13,512 nt of DNA, from NCBI RefSeq assembly GCF_946998255.1, contig NZ_CAMPYN010000036.1, positions 1-13,512 of the forward strand, given 5' to 3'. Below are positions 8,374-13,512 of this stretch, one piece after another. The notes under the pieces were generated by a model, which worked only from the letters and a program-made list of their open reading frames with translations, was not told the DNA's origin and searched no databases. Numbering within the stretch: position 1 is the first letter of the stretch; every line of letters begins with the position of its first letter. The translations under genes were made by a program, and so were the position numbers. This stretch comes from an uncultured Helcococcus sp. (GTDB taxonomy: Bacteria; Bacillota; Clostridia; Tissierellales; Peptoniphilaceae).

Positions 8374-9360
8374 TTATAATGATTGTGCAGCTGTAACAAT
8401 AGATGTCATATAAACATCCTCAACATTACATCCCCTTGATAAGTCATTTACAGGTTTGTTTAGTCCTTGTAAGATAGGACCTACAGCTGTAAAGCCACCA
8501 AGTCTTTGAGCTATTTTGTAACCAATATTACCTGCTTCTAGATTAGGGAAAATAAAGGTGTTTGCCCTACCAGCAACAACTGAATCTGGAACCTTTAATT
8601 TTGCAACTTCTGGTGCAAAGGCAGCATCAAATTGCATTTCCCCATCAATATCAAAATTATATCCTTTTTCTTTAGCTAATTGTCTAGCTATTTTTGTAGC
8701 TTCTGCTACCTTCTTTGTATCTTCTGTAACAGCTGAACCCTTTGAAGAATATGATAGTAAGGCAATCTTTGGATCGATTCCAAATGTTTGAGCTGTAATG
8801 GCTGAAGATAAAGTAACTTCTGCTAATTGTTGTGCATCCAAGAATGTATTGATAGCAACATCAGCAAATAAGTATTTTTCATCTTCTCTTAATAAAATCA
8901 TAGCACCAGATGTTCTTGAAACGCCTGGTTTTGTTTTAATAATTTGTAAAACAGGTCTTACTGTATCTCCAGTTGTATGAACAGCTCCTGAAACCATTCC
9001 GTCTGCATCCCCTACTTGAACCATCATTGTTGCGAAGTAGTTTGGATTTTTAAGCATTGATTGACCTTCTTCTTTTGTATTTTTCCCTTTTCTTCTATCT
9101 ACAAAAGCATCTACATACCTATCAAATTCTGGATCATCTTCAGGATTTCTGATAGTTACTCCTTCAATATCAAAACCATGCTCTTTAGCAGCATTTTTCA
9201 CTTCTTCAGGATTACCTAGTAAGATAGGAATAATTACTCCTTCTTTATGTAATCTTTCAGTAGCTTCTAAGATTCTTGGATCTGTACCTTCTGGTAAAAC
9301 AATTGTTTTATCCTTACCTCTTAATTTTTCCTTTAATTCATCAATTACTTTTAATGACAT
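8374..9360 (-). CDS. pta: Phosphate acetyltransferase
   Basis: Pta interconverts acetyl-CoA plus phosphate with acetyl phosphate plus CoA; with acetate kinase (not in this window) it makes ATP during fermentation. The 328 residues fit the short, single-domain form typical of Firmicutes, lacking the N-terminal extension of the long enterobacterial Pta. Diagnostic stretches are VLPEGTDPRILEA (21-33), DGMVSGAVHTTGDTVRPVLQ (120-139), KPGVSRTSGAM (144-154), LSYSSKGSA (202-210), QFDAAFAPEVA (243-253) and FPNLEAGNIGYKIAQRLGG (271-289), followed by GPILQGLNKPVNDLSRGC. The ATG at 9360 has GGGGGAG close upstream. It starts 8 bases after the DUF4446 gene, so it is probably transcribed with soj-parB, and a strong terminator follows. 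A fermentation gene in a segregation operon is probably only positional linkage. Confidence 0.96.
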   Translation of the reverse strand: MSLKVIDELKEKLRGKDKTIVLPEGTDPRILEATERLHKEGVIIPILLGNPEEVKNAAKEHGFDIEGVTIRNPEDDPEFDRYVDAFVDRRKGKNTKEEGQSMLKNPNYFATMMVQVGDADGMVSGAVHTTGDTVRPVLQIIKTKPGVSRTSGAMILLREDEKYLFADVAINTFLDAQQLAEVTLSSAITAQTFGIDPKIALLSYSSKGSAVTEDTKKVAEATKIARQLAKEKGYNFDIDGEMQFDAAFAPEVAKLKVPDSVVAGRANTFIFPNLEAGNIGYKIAQRLGGFTAVGPILQGLNKPVNDLSRGCNVEDVYMTSIVTAAQSL

Positions 9361-9368
9361 TTCTCCCC

Positions 9369-10079
9369 CTATTTATTATTTAAAGCTTTGTCCAACGCAA
9401 TTTGTTCATCTCTAGACATTTCAATGTCTGACCTACCATTTTGAATATGTTTAGTATAGTTATATGATGACTCTCTTGCATTTATGCTCGTCAACATTAT
9501 ACCATTATTAAACCTATCTAGTAAAACCATAGTGAAAGATAGTTTTCCTGTTTGATTTTCAAAAGCATCATACTTGTGTAAAACAACTTTTTGAACAGCG
9601 AATGCTAGTTGTTCATTCATGTTTTTTAGTCTTTTATCTGTATCTTTACCAATTTCATTTTCAAAGTCTTCCTGAGCCTTGTTTAAGCTATCAAAACTTT
9701 TATCTAGTCTTTCTTTTATTTCGTCCAGTTCATTTTTATATCTTGCATCAAGACTTGATATACGGCTGGAAATATCATTTGATACTTCATTTATTGAAGT
9801 ATTGAAATCTTTTGTAAATCCATTTGTAGACTTGTCTAGATTATCTTCAAGTCTTCTTGAAAGATGCTCTAATTCTTCAACCTTTTCAAATGCCACATCC
9901 ACATCTTCAGATAATTCACCTAAAAGTTCTTCAAAGCTTAATTCACCTCGTCCTCTTAAAAGCTTATTATATCTTGAAGTGATTCTGGACATCCTATTTG
10001 AAAGTTGATTTAAACTGTAAATTGTAACAAATAGTAATACAGTTAATATTATAATTATTAATAGTAAAATAACTTGCAT
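9369..10079 (-). CDS. DUF4446-family membrane-anchored coiled-coil protein
   Basis: A 236-residue protein of unknown function. Residues 2-21 form one strongly hydrophobic N-terminal membrane segment, probably an uncleaved anchor. The segment LLRGRGELSFEELL (40-53) and the C-terminal core VVLHKYDAFENQTGKLSF (165-182) with VLLD and GIMLTSINARESSYNYTKHI (193-212) match my memory of DUF4446, a family often encoded next to soj-parB in Clostridia and Bacilli. Between them, about residues 55-160 are charged, heptad-like and almost free of Pro and Gly, consistent with a long coiled coil. Usual DUF4446 proteins are, as I recall, about 150-170 residues, so the coiled coil looks enlarged here. The gene starts two bases after the parB stop, with AGAGGT upstream of its ATG, and ends 8 bases before pta. 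Its placement suggests, but does not show, a link to chromosome organisation. Confidence 0.8.
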   Translation of the reverse strand: MQVILLLIIIILTVLLFVTIYSLNQLSNRMSRITSRYNKLLRGRGELSFEELLGELSEDVDVAFEKVEELEHLSRRLEDNLDKSTNGFTKDFNTSINEVSNDISSRISSLDARYKNELDEIKERLDKSFDSLNKAQEDFENEIGKDTDKRLKNMNEQLAFAVQKVVLHKYDAFENQTGKLSFTMVLLDRFNNGIMLTSINARESSYNYTKHIQNGRSDIEMSRDEQIALDKALNNK

Positions 10080-10081
10080 AT

Positions 10082-11008
10082 TTATACCTCTTCTTCATAT
10101 TGAGATAGGAAATCTTCTAATTGGTCGTCACTTGAAAATTCAATATTGACTGTCCATTTATTTTTACCCTTGTTAACTTTAACTTTAGTACCAAGACTTT
10201 CAGTTAACCTCTCTTCTATATCAACTACAAAGATATCTCTGCTTACATTCTTCTTTTTACGAGAAGCTTTCTTTTCAATCTCATTTACAGTGATTTCTTT
10301 TCTAGCTAGCTTATCTAAATAGTCTTTCCTTAATAATATATCATCAATAGAAAGTAAGGCTCTAGCTTGTGAAGAAGTGATATTCCCATTTTCTAATTCT
10401 TTAATGGTAAAATCATCAAGCTTTAACAACCTAACCATATTGGCTATATAGGTTCTAGACTTGCCTAAAAGCTCAGAAAGTTCAGCTTGAGTCATCTTGT
10501 AATCTTTCATTATATTGTTATAAGCTTGGGCTTCTTCATAAGGATTCAAATCTTCTCTTTGGATGTTTTCCACCATAGAAACCATGTCTTTATCTTTTTT
10601 AGATAAGTCTTTAATAATAGCTGGAACTTCTTTTAGTCCAACTGACTTAGCTGCCCTAAATCTTCTTTCACCAGCAACTATTTCATAATGGTCTTCTCTT
10701 TTTATTAAAACCAATGGTTGTAAAACTCCATACAACTTAATTGATTCACCTAAAGAATCTATGCTCTCTTGGTTAAAAGTCTTTCTAGCATTATCTTCAT
10801 TGACCTTTATTTGATCAATTTTAATAGATAAGACATCATCGACAATCTTATCTTTTGAGTTTGTTTTTTTATTAGTTTTAGTCTTGTTTTCTTCTTTCTT
10901 ATTTATTTTTTTATCGGTAGTTTCTGAATAATTATTCTCTTTTTTAGTATCTTCTCTTTCTGGTATCAAAGCTCCCAGACCTCTACCTAAAGTTCTTTTC
11001 TTTGCCAT
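10082..11008 (-). CDS. parB: Chromosome partitioning protein ParB (Spo0J)
   Basis: ParB is a CTP-dependent DNA clamp that loads at parS sites, spreads along DNA, recruits SMC and works with Soj/ParA in origin segregation. From ATG 11008 it has 308 residues and the typical N-terminus AKKRTLGRGLGALIP (2-16), the ParA-interacting region. A Lys/Asn/Glu-rich disordered linker follows (about 20-56). The CTPase domain begins near 58 and carries GERRFRAA (113-120) and ENIQREDLNPYEEA (147-160). The parS-binding helix-turn-helix spans about 172-197 (TQAELSELLGKSRTYIANMV); the C-terminal dimerisation domain covers about 258-308. A GTG at 11014 would add only two residues and lies inside the AGGTGG ribosome site, so I prefer the ATG. 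Five candidate targets lie just upstream of soj. The recognition helix reads IANM where the B. subtilis Spo0J has IANH. Confidence 0.95.
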   Translation of the reverse strand: MAKKRTLGRGLGALIPEREDTKKENNYSETTDKKINKKEENKTKTNKKTNSKDKIVDDVLSIKIDQIKVNEDNARKTFNQESIDSLGESIKLYGVLQPLVLIKREDHYEIVAGERRFRAAKSVGLKEVPAIIKDLSKKDKDMVSMVENIQREDLNPYEEAQAYNNIMKDYKMTQAELSELLGKSRTYIANMVRLLKLDDFTIKELENGNITSSQARALLSIDDILLRKDYLDKLARKEITVNEIEKKASRKKKNVSRDIFVVDIEERLTESLGTKVKVNKGKNKWTVNIEFSSDDQLEDFLSQYEEEV

Positions 11009-11010
11009 AT

Positions 11011-11016
11011 CCACCT
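11011..11016 (-). promoter_or_regulatory. Ribosome binding site that sets the parB start
   Basis: AGGTGG overlaps the soj stop codon and lies just ahead of ATG 11008. The alternative GTG at 11014 is inside this site and has no good ribosome site of its own, so ATG 11008 is the better start. Confidence 0.6.
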
Positions 11017-11764
11017 ACTTATTATTTTTTATAATTTCATTAGCCAGTTTTTTATAAGCTAAGCCACCCTTAGAGTTTGGATCATAATCTAAAATAGATA
11101 GACCATGTGAAGGGGCTTCCGCCAATCTTATATTTCTAGGGATAACAGTCTTAAAGACCTTGTCCTTAAAATATTTTTTTACTTCTTCAACAACATCTAG
11201 AGATAAATTGTTTCTGCCATCAAACATAGATATTAGCACACCTTCAACCTCTAAGTTTGGATTCAAACTTTGTTTAATCAATTCAATAGTTTGTACTAAT
11301 TGAGAAACACCCTCTAAGGCATAGTATTCAGTTTGTATAGGTATCAAGACTGAATCACTAGCAACTAAGGCATTTATGCTTAACAGTCCCAGAGATGGAG
11401 GACAATCAATTATCACATAATCATAATCTTCAGTTTTTTCTAAAATGTTCTTTAATAGACTTTCTCTATTTTCTATATTAACAGCTTCTATTTCAAAACC
11501 TGATAAATCAGAATTAGAAGGAAGTAGATAGACGTTTTTAGCACTTGTTTCTAAAATGTTTACTTCTTCACCTAATAAGGCATCATACAAACTTGACTCT
11601 AAAGAATGTTTGTCTATACCTAGTCCAGAAGTACTATTAGCTTGGGGATCTAAGTCTATTACTAATGTTTTTTTCTTTTTATTTCCTAAATAAGCGGCTA
11701 AATTTACAACAGTTGTAGTTTTTCCAACTCCGCCTTTTTGATTAAATATTGATATAACTTTCAT
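11015..11764 (-). CDS. soj: Chromosome partitioning ATPase Soj (ParA)
   Basis: Soj is a ParA-type deviant Walker ATPase. It dimerises with ATP, binds DNA non-specifically and is switched off by ParB, driving origin segregation and in some bacteria acting on DnaA. From ATG 11764 it has 249 residues, the normal size. Motifs are the deviant Walker A KGGVGKTT (10-17) with the signature Lys10 and Lys15, DLDPQANST (37-45) with Asp39, the Walker B VIIDCPPSLGLL (117-128) with Asp120, and the C-terminal RNIRLAEAPSHG (210-221), part of the DNA-binding face. The short N-terminus without a helix-turn-helix marks it as chromosomal (type Ib-like). An in-frame GTG at 11770 would add two residues, but it sits in the ribosome site, so the ATG is preferred. 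The gene heads the soj-parB-DUF4446-pta series. A parS-like palindrome lies directly upstream of the likely promoter, so ParB may autoregulate it. Confidence 0.96.
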   Translation of the reverse strand: MKVISIFNQKGGVGKTTTVVNLAAYLGNKKKKTLVIDLDPQANSTSGLGIDKHSLESSLYDALLGEEVNILETSAKNVYLLPSNSDLSGFEIEAVNIENRESLLKNILEKTEDYDYVIIDCPPSLGLLSINALVASDSVLIPIQTEYYALEGVSQLVQTIELIKQSLNPNLEVEGVLISMFDGRNNLSLDVVEEVKKYFKDKVFKTVIPRNIRLAEAPSHGLSILDYDPNSKGGLAYKKLANEIIKNNK

Positions 11765-11766
11765 AT

Positions 11767-11773
11767 TCACCTC
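11767..11773 (-). promoter_or_regulatory. Ribosome binding site that sets the soj start
   Basis: GAGGTGA is placed correctly for ATG 11764. The upstream in-frame GTG (11770) lies within this motif and is therefore unlikely to be the start. Confidence 0.65.
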
Positions 11774-11780
11774 ATTTAAA

Positions 11781-11809
11781 ATTATATCAGATATTAGTCT
11801 TTAATTAAA
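11781..11809 (-). promoter_or_regulatory. Candidate promoter of soj-parB
   Basis: A perfect TATAAT (11781-11786, minus strand) has only a poor -35 (TTTAAT, 11804-11809) at 17 bases. The predicted start near 11774 would leave a leader of only about 10 bases, with the ribosome site at its very end. The first parS-like palindrome begins 8 bases upstream of the -35. Confidence 0.45.
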
Positions 11810-11817
11810 TAATAAAA

Positions 11818-11833
11818 TGTTTCATATGAAACA
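11818..11833. other. parS-like site 1 (CATATG centre)
   Basis: TGTTTCATATGAAACA is a perfect palindrome that extends to 18 bases (11817-11834). It matches the Firmicutes parS consensus TGTTNCACGTGAAACA except for TA instead of CG at the two central bases. It lies upstream of the likely soj promoter. Confidence 0.85.
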
Positions 11834-11865
11834 TTCTTATATTCTTTTTTTTTATTTTTTTGAAT

Positions 11866-11881
11866 TGTTTCATGTGAAGCA
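11866..11881. other. parS-like site 2 (CATGTG centre, imperfect)
   Basis: TGTTTCATGTGAAGCA has one mismatch in the right arm (G for A) and TG at the centre. It is the most degenerate of the five. It lies 48 bases from site 1 and 20 bases before the -35 of the small membrane gene. Confidence 0.7.
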
Positions 11882-11901
11882 TTTATATTAATTTTGATTT
11901 T

Positions 11902-11930
11902 TTGACAAATGAAATACAATATTATAAAAT
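11902..11930 (+). promoter_or_regulatory. Promoter of the small membrane-protein gene
   Basis: A perfect TTGACA (11902-11907) and TAAAAT (11925-11930) are 17 bases apart. The predicted start is near 11937, giving a leader of about 46 bases. parS-like site 2 lies just upstream. Confidence 0.6.
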
Positions 11931-11982
11931 TTAACTAAAAATAAGGATTTCTTTTTTGAACAGTAAGTAATAAGGAGCAAGT

Positions 11983-12198
11983 ATGAGAAATGTATTTTGG
12001 TGGAAGTTAAATCCAATAGAAAAATTAAACCGCTATAAGTGGGCTTTGATTATATTACCAATATTAGTTATAGTTTTGTTCTGGAAGTTTAGATTTGTAC
12101 CTGCAATAATACTTTCTTTTATATTTGTAGAACTAGCATATATAAAGTATGAACTACTCAAACTAAAAGCTGACCTCTACAAAAAAGAAATAATATAA
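11983..12198 (+). CDS. Small two-segment membrane protein, unknown function
   Basis: A 71-residue protein that I do not recognise. It starts with a short basic, Trp-rich segment (RNVFWWKLNPIEKLNRYKW, 2-20). Hydrophobic stretches at about 21-34 (ALIILPILVIVLFW) and 39-53 (VPAIILSFIFVELAY) follow, separated by a short KFRF turn. The end is a charged amphipathic tail (YELLKLKADLYKKEII). This suggests a membrane hairpin with both ends in the cytoplasm. It looks like a real gene: AAGGAG stands 6 bases before the ATG, a consensus-like promoter lies 50-80 bases upstream, and it has no overlapping competitor. It is divergent from soj and flanked by parS-like sites on both sides, in the slot between rsmG and soj where some Firmicutes carry noc. 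No clear terminator follows. A role linked to the ParB region is only a positional inference. Confidence 0.7.
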   Translation: MRNVFWWKLNPIEKLNRYKWALIILPILVIVLFWKFRFVPAIILSFIFVELAYIKYELLKLKADLYKKEII

Positions 12199-12236
12199 AA
12201 CTAATTCTTGTATAAGATAATGAAGCCCTGCTTTAA

Positions 12237-12252
12237 AGTTTCATATGAAACA
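12237..12252. other. parS-like site 3 (CATATG centre)
   Basis: AGTTTCATATGAAACA matches the other sites with an intact 14-base palindrome GTTTCATATGAAAC; only the first outer base differs. It lies 38 bases after the small membrane-protein gene. Confidence 0.8.
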
Positions 12253-12285
12253 TTCTGTCAAATATATCTATTATTGAATTTAAAT

Positions 12286-12301
12286 TGTTTCATATGAAAC
12301 A
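12286..12301. other. parS-like site 4 (CATATG centre, 22-base palindrome)
   Basis: TGTTTCATATGAAACA is the core of a perfect 22-base palindrome (12283-12304), the most symmetric of the five sites. It begins 49 bases after the start of site 3. Confidence 0.85.
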
Positions 12302-12339
12302 ATTGCTATATACTTTTAATGTATTGTTTAAAATATAAA

Positions 12340-12355
12340 TGTTTCATGTGAAACT
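12340..12355. other. parS-like site 5 (CATGTG centre)
   Basis: TGTTTCATGTGAAACT is closest to classical parS: one change in the central CACGTG (to CATGTG) and one outer base. It begins 54 bases after site 4 and lies just before the rsmG terminator. Confidence 0.8.
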
Positions 12356-12362
12356 TTAAAAT

Positions 12363-12388
12363 AAAAAAAGAGCTGGGTAACAGCTCTT
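12363..12388 (-). terminator. Intrinsic terminator after rsmG
   Basis: On the minus strand AAGAGCTG (12381-12388) pairs perfectly with CAGCTCTT (12368-12375) around the loop TTACC, followed by a T-run. It overlaps the rsmG stop codon. It ends the mnmG-rsmG transcript before the parS cluster; the plus-strand version lacks a good T-run. Confidence 0.9.
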
Positions 12389-13094
12389 AATTTAATGGTT
12401 TACTTCTTGGTTTACCACCAGCTCTAGGAAACCTATGTGGTGTATTTTTAATTTTTCTTATAACTATAAGACTTCTAGATCCTAAATTATTAGGAAGATC
12501 GTATTCAATTACCTTGTCTACATATCCACCAAGCAGCTTTATAGCACCTTTGGCTTCTTTTAATTCTTTATTATAGTTTGGTCCCTTCATAGATATGAAG
12601 TATCCTCCAACTTTTACAAATGGAAGGCAATATTCAGATAGAGTAGAAAGGTTAGCAACAGCTCTAGATACAGATATATCATACTTTTCTCTATAATCTT
12701 CTTTTCTTGCCAACTCTTCAGCACGACCATGGATAGTTTCCATATTTGTCAATGCTAAATCTGATATTACTACATCTAAGAAGTTGATTCTTTTCTTTAA
12801 TGAATCTAATAAAGTAAATTCCAGACTATTATTATATATCTTTAGTGGTATACCTGGAAACCCACCACCTGTACCTATATCTATAATCTTTTGGTTTTTC
12901 TCTATCAAGCCTGACTTATAAACCAATAGGGAATCTAGGAAATGTTTTATATATACTTCTTCTTCATTAATTATCTTTGTTATATCAATTTTGTAATTCC
13001 ACTCTTCCAGAAGTTTATAAAAGTCTTCGTAATTTTTGATTTCTTTATCTGATAGGGCAAAGCCTTCTTTTTCAAATAAGCCTTTATACTTCAT
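12387..13094 (-). CDS. rsmG: 16S rRNA (guanine-527 N7) methyltransferase RsmG
   Basis: RsmG (formerly GidB) is a SAM-dependent cytosolic methyltransferase that modifies G527 of 16S rRNA (E. coli numbering); its loss gives low-level streptomycin resistance in several bacteria. The 235 residues match the family. Seen are YIKHFLDSLL (48-57), the SAM-binding loop IDIGTGGGFPGIPLKI (71-86), SLKKRINFL (98-106), the diagnostic SRAVANLSTLSEYCLPF (143-159), SMKGP (168-172) and the C-terminal PRAGGKPRSKPL typical of RsmG. The ATG at 13094 lies inside the end of mnmG, an 11-base overlap in another frame, with AAGGA upstream, so translation is probably coupled. The stop codon is built into the terminator stem. 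The mnmG-rsmG pairing beside soj-parB is conserved near the origin of many Firmicutes. Confidence 0.96.
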   Translation of the reverse strand: MKYKGLFEKEGFALSDKEIKNYEDFYKLLEEWNYKIDITKIINEEEVYIKHFLDSLLVYKSGLIEKNQKIIDIGTGGGFPGIPLKIYNNSLEFTLLDSLKKRINFLDVVISDLALTNMETIHGRAEELARKEDYREKYDISVSRAVANLSTLSEYCLPFVKVGGYFISMKGPNYNKELKEAKGAIKLLGGYVDKVIEYDLPNNLGSRSLIVIRKIKNTPHRFPRAGGKPRSKPLN

Positions 13095-13512
13095 TGTTTT
13101 TCCTTCTTTGTACTTCTAGGTATATTAGGATAACATTGATATCTGCAGGTGTTACCCCTGACATTCTTGAAGCTTGCCCTACAGAATTTGGTCTAATTTT
13201 ATTTAATTTTTCTACAGCTTCGTGTTTCAACCCATCTATTTGTCCATAGTCTTCAATATGGTCTAGTCGCTTGTTTTCCATCTTCTTAAACTGTGAAATT
13301 TGTGCATTTTGCTTGTTTATATAACCTTCATATTTTATTTGTGTTTGCACTTCTAATATATATGGTCTCTTTATTTCTGGTCTTTCTGGATCAAAAACTT
13401 TTACTAGTTTATAGTCTAACTCTGGTCTTTTTATAAGATCATATAAGGTCGTACCTGTTTTAATTGGATTTGAGTCTAGACTTTCTAATAAGTCATTATT
13501 TTCCTTGGTAGG
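13084..13512 (-). CDS. mnmG: tRNA uridine-5-carboxymethylaminomethyl modification protein MnmG, C-terminal part
   Basis: MnmG (GidA) is an FAD enzyme that, with MnmE, installs the aminomethyl-type group on wobble U34 of certain tRNAs. The frame is open to the window edge, giving the last 142 residues of a protein usually about 620-630 long, so only the C-terminal helical domain is visible. Diagnostic pieces are TLYDLIKRPELDYKLV (23-38 of the fragment), the conserved IKYEGYINKQ, and RLDHIEDYGQIDGLKHEA followed by EKLNKIRPNSVGQASRMSGV and TPADINVILIYLE, which is the tRNA- and MnmE-contacting end in known structures. The FAD-binding half and the start lie beyond the right edge. The stop codon overlaps the first 11 bases of rsmG. 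mnmE, and probably the replication origin, are expected further upstream, as in related genomes. Confidence 0.95.
   Translation of the reverse strand, partial: PTKENNDLLESLDSNPIKTGTTLYDLIKRPELDYKLVKVFDPERPEIKRPYILEVQTQIKYEGYINKQNAQISQFKKMENKRLDHIEDYGQIDGLKHEAVEKLNKIRPNSVGQASRMSGVTPADINVILIYLEVQRRKNNEV

Noticed and set aside
9602..10008. Plus-strand open frames opposite the DUF4446 gene.
   Set aside because: They are mirror frames of a low-complexity coiled-coil gene, without ribosome sites and without recognisable products.
12237..12301. Palindromes after the 71-residue gene as its transcription terminator.
   Set aside because: They lack a following T-run and are identical in type to the copies upstream of the gene; parS is the better reading.
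11817..12355. Regularly spaced repeats that could suggest a CRISPR array.
   Set aside because: The repeats are short perfect palindromes matching parS, with uneven spacing interrupted by a gene, and no cas genes are present.
12199..12386. A possible noc gene remnant between rsmG and soj.
   Set aside because: No open frame or Noc-like sequence is left; the gap contains only parS-like sites and the rsmG terminator.
13084..13350. A separate 88-residue gene starting at an internal codon.
   Set aside because: The same frame continues open to the right edge with clear MnmG sequence, so it is the tail of mnmG; the supposed start is an internal GTG (Val) codon.

Overview
The window is AT-rich chromosomal DNA from a low-GC Gram-positive anaerobe of the Firmicutes/Clostridia type. 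The clues are strong AGGAGG-type ribosome sites, the mnmG-rsmG-soj-parB gene order typical of the Firmicutes origin region, and phosphate acetyltransferase. A mevalonate-pathway operon in this setting suggests a Peptoniphilaceae-like lineage (Anaerococcus, Peptoniphilus or Finegoldia relatives). That placement is inference, not proof.

Left part (1-5405, all on the minus strand): a transketolase cut by the window edge, with its own good promoter. Upstream of it is a tight three-gene operon of acetoacetyl-CoA thiolase, class II HMG-CoA reductase and HMG-CoA synthase. Together these convert acetyl-CoA to mevalonate. Thiolase and reductase are separate genes here, not fused as in the MvaE protein of enterococci.

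Middle (5406-8325): ftsH, the membrane AAA+ zinc protease, runs alone on the plus strand, divergent from the mevalonate operon. It converges on mtnN (MTA/SAH nucleosidase) across a compact hairpin terminator.

Right part (8326-13512): a minus-strand series soj-parB-DUF4446 protein-pta with gaps of 2-8 bases, closed by a terminator that lies directly against the ribosome site of mtnN. Upstream of soj is a 620-base region holding five parS-like palindromes, two on one side and three on the other of a small divergent membrane-protein gene (71 aa). Beyond it lie rsmG, with its own terminator, and the 3' end of mnmG, which overlaps rsmG by 11 bases. The order mnmG-rsmG-parS-soj-parB places the window close to the replication origin, which probably lies beyond the right edge.

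Most of the window is housekeeping DNA. The parts most worth a second look are the parS cluster, whose centre is CATATG or CATGTG instead of the usual CACGTG; the small membrane gene embedded in it; and the DUF4446 protein with its long coiled coil. No mobile element, CRISPR array, tRNA or rRNA was seen. No gene-free stretch exceeds 300 bases.
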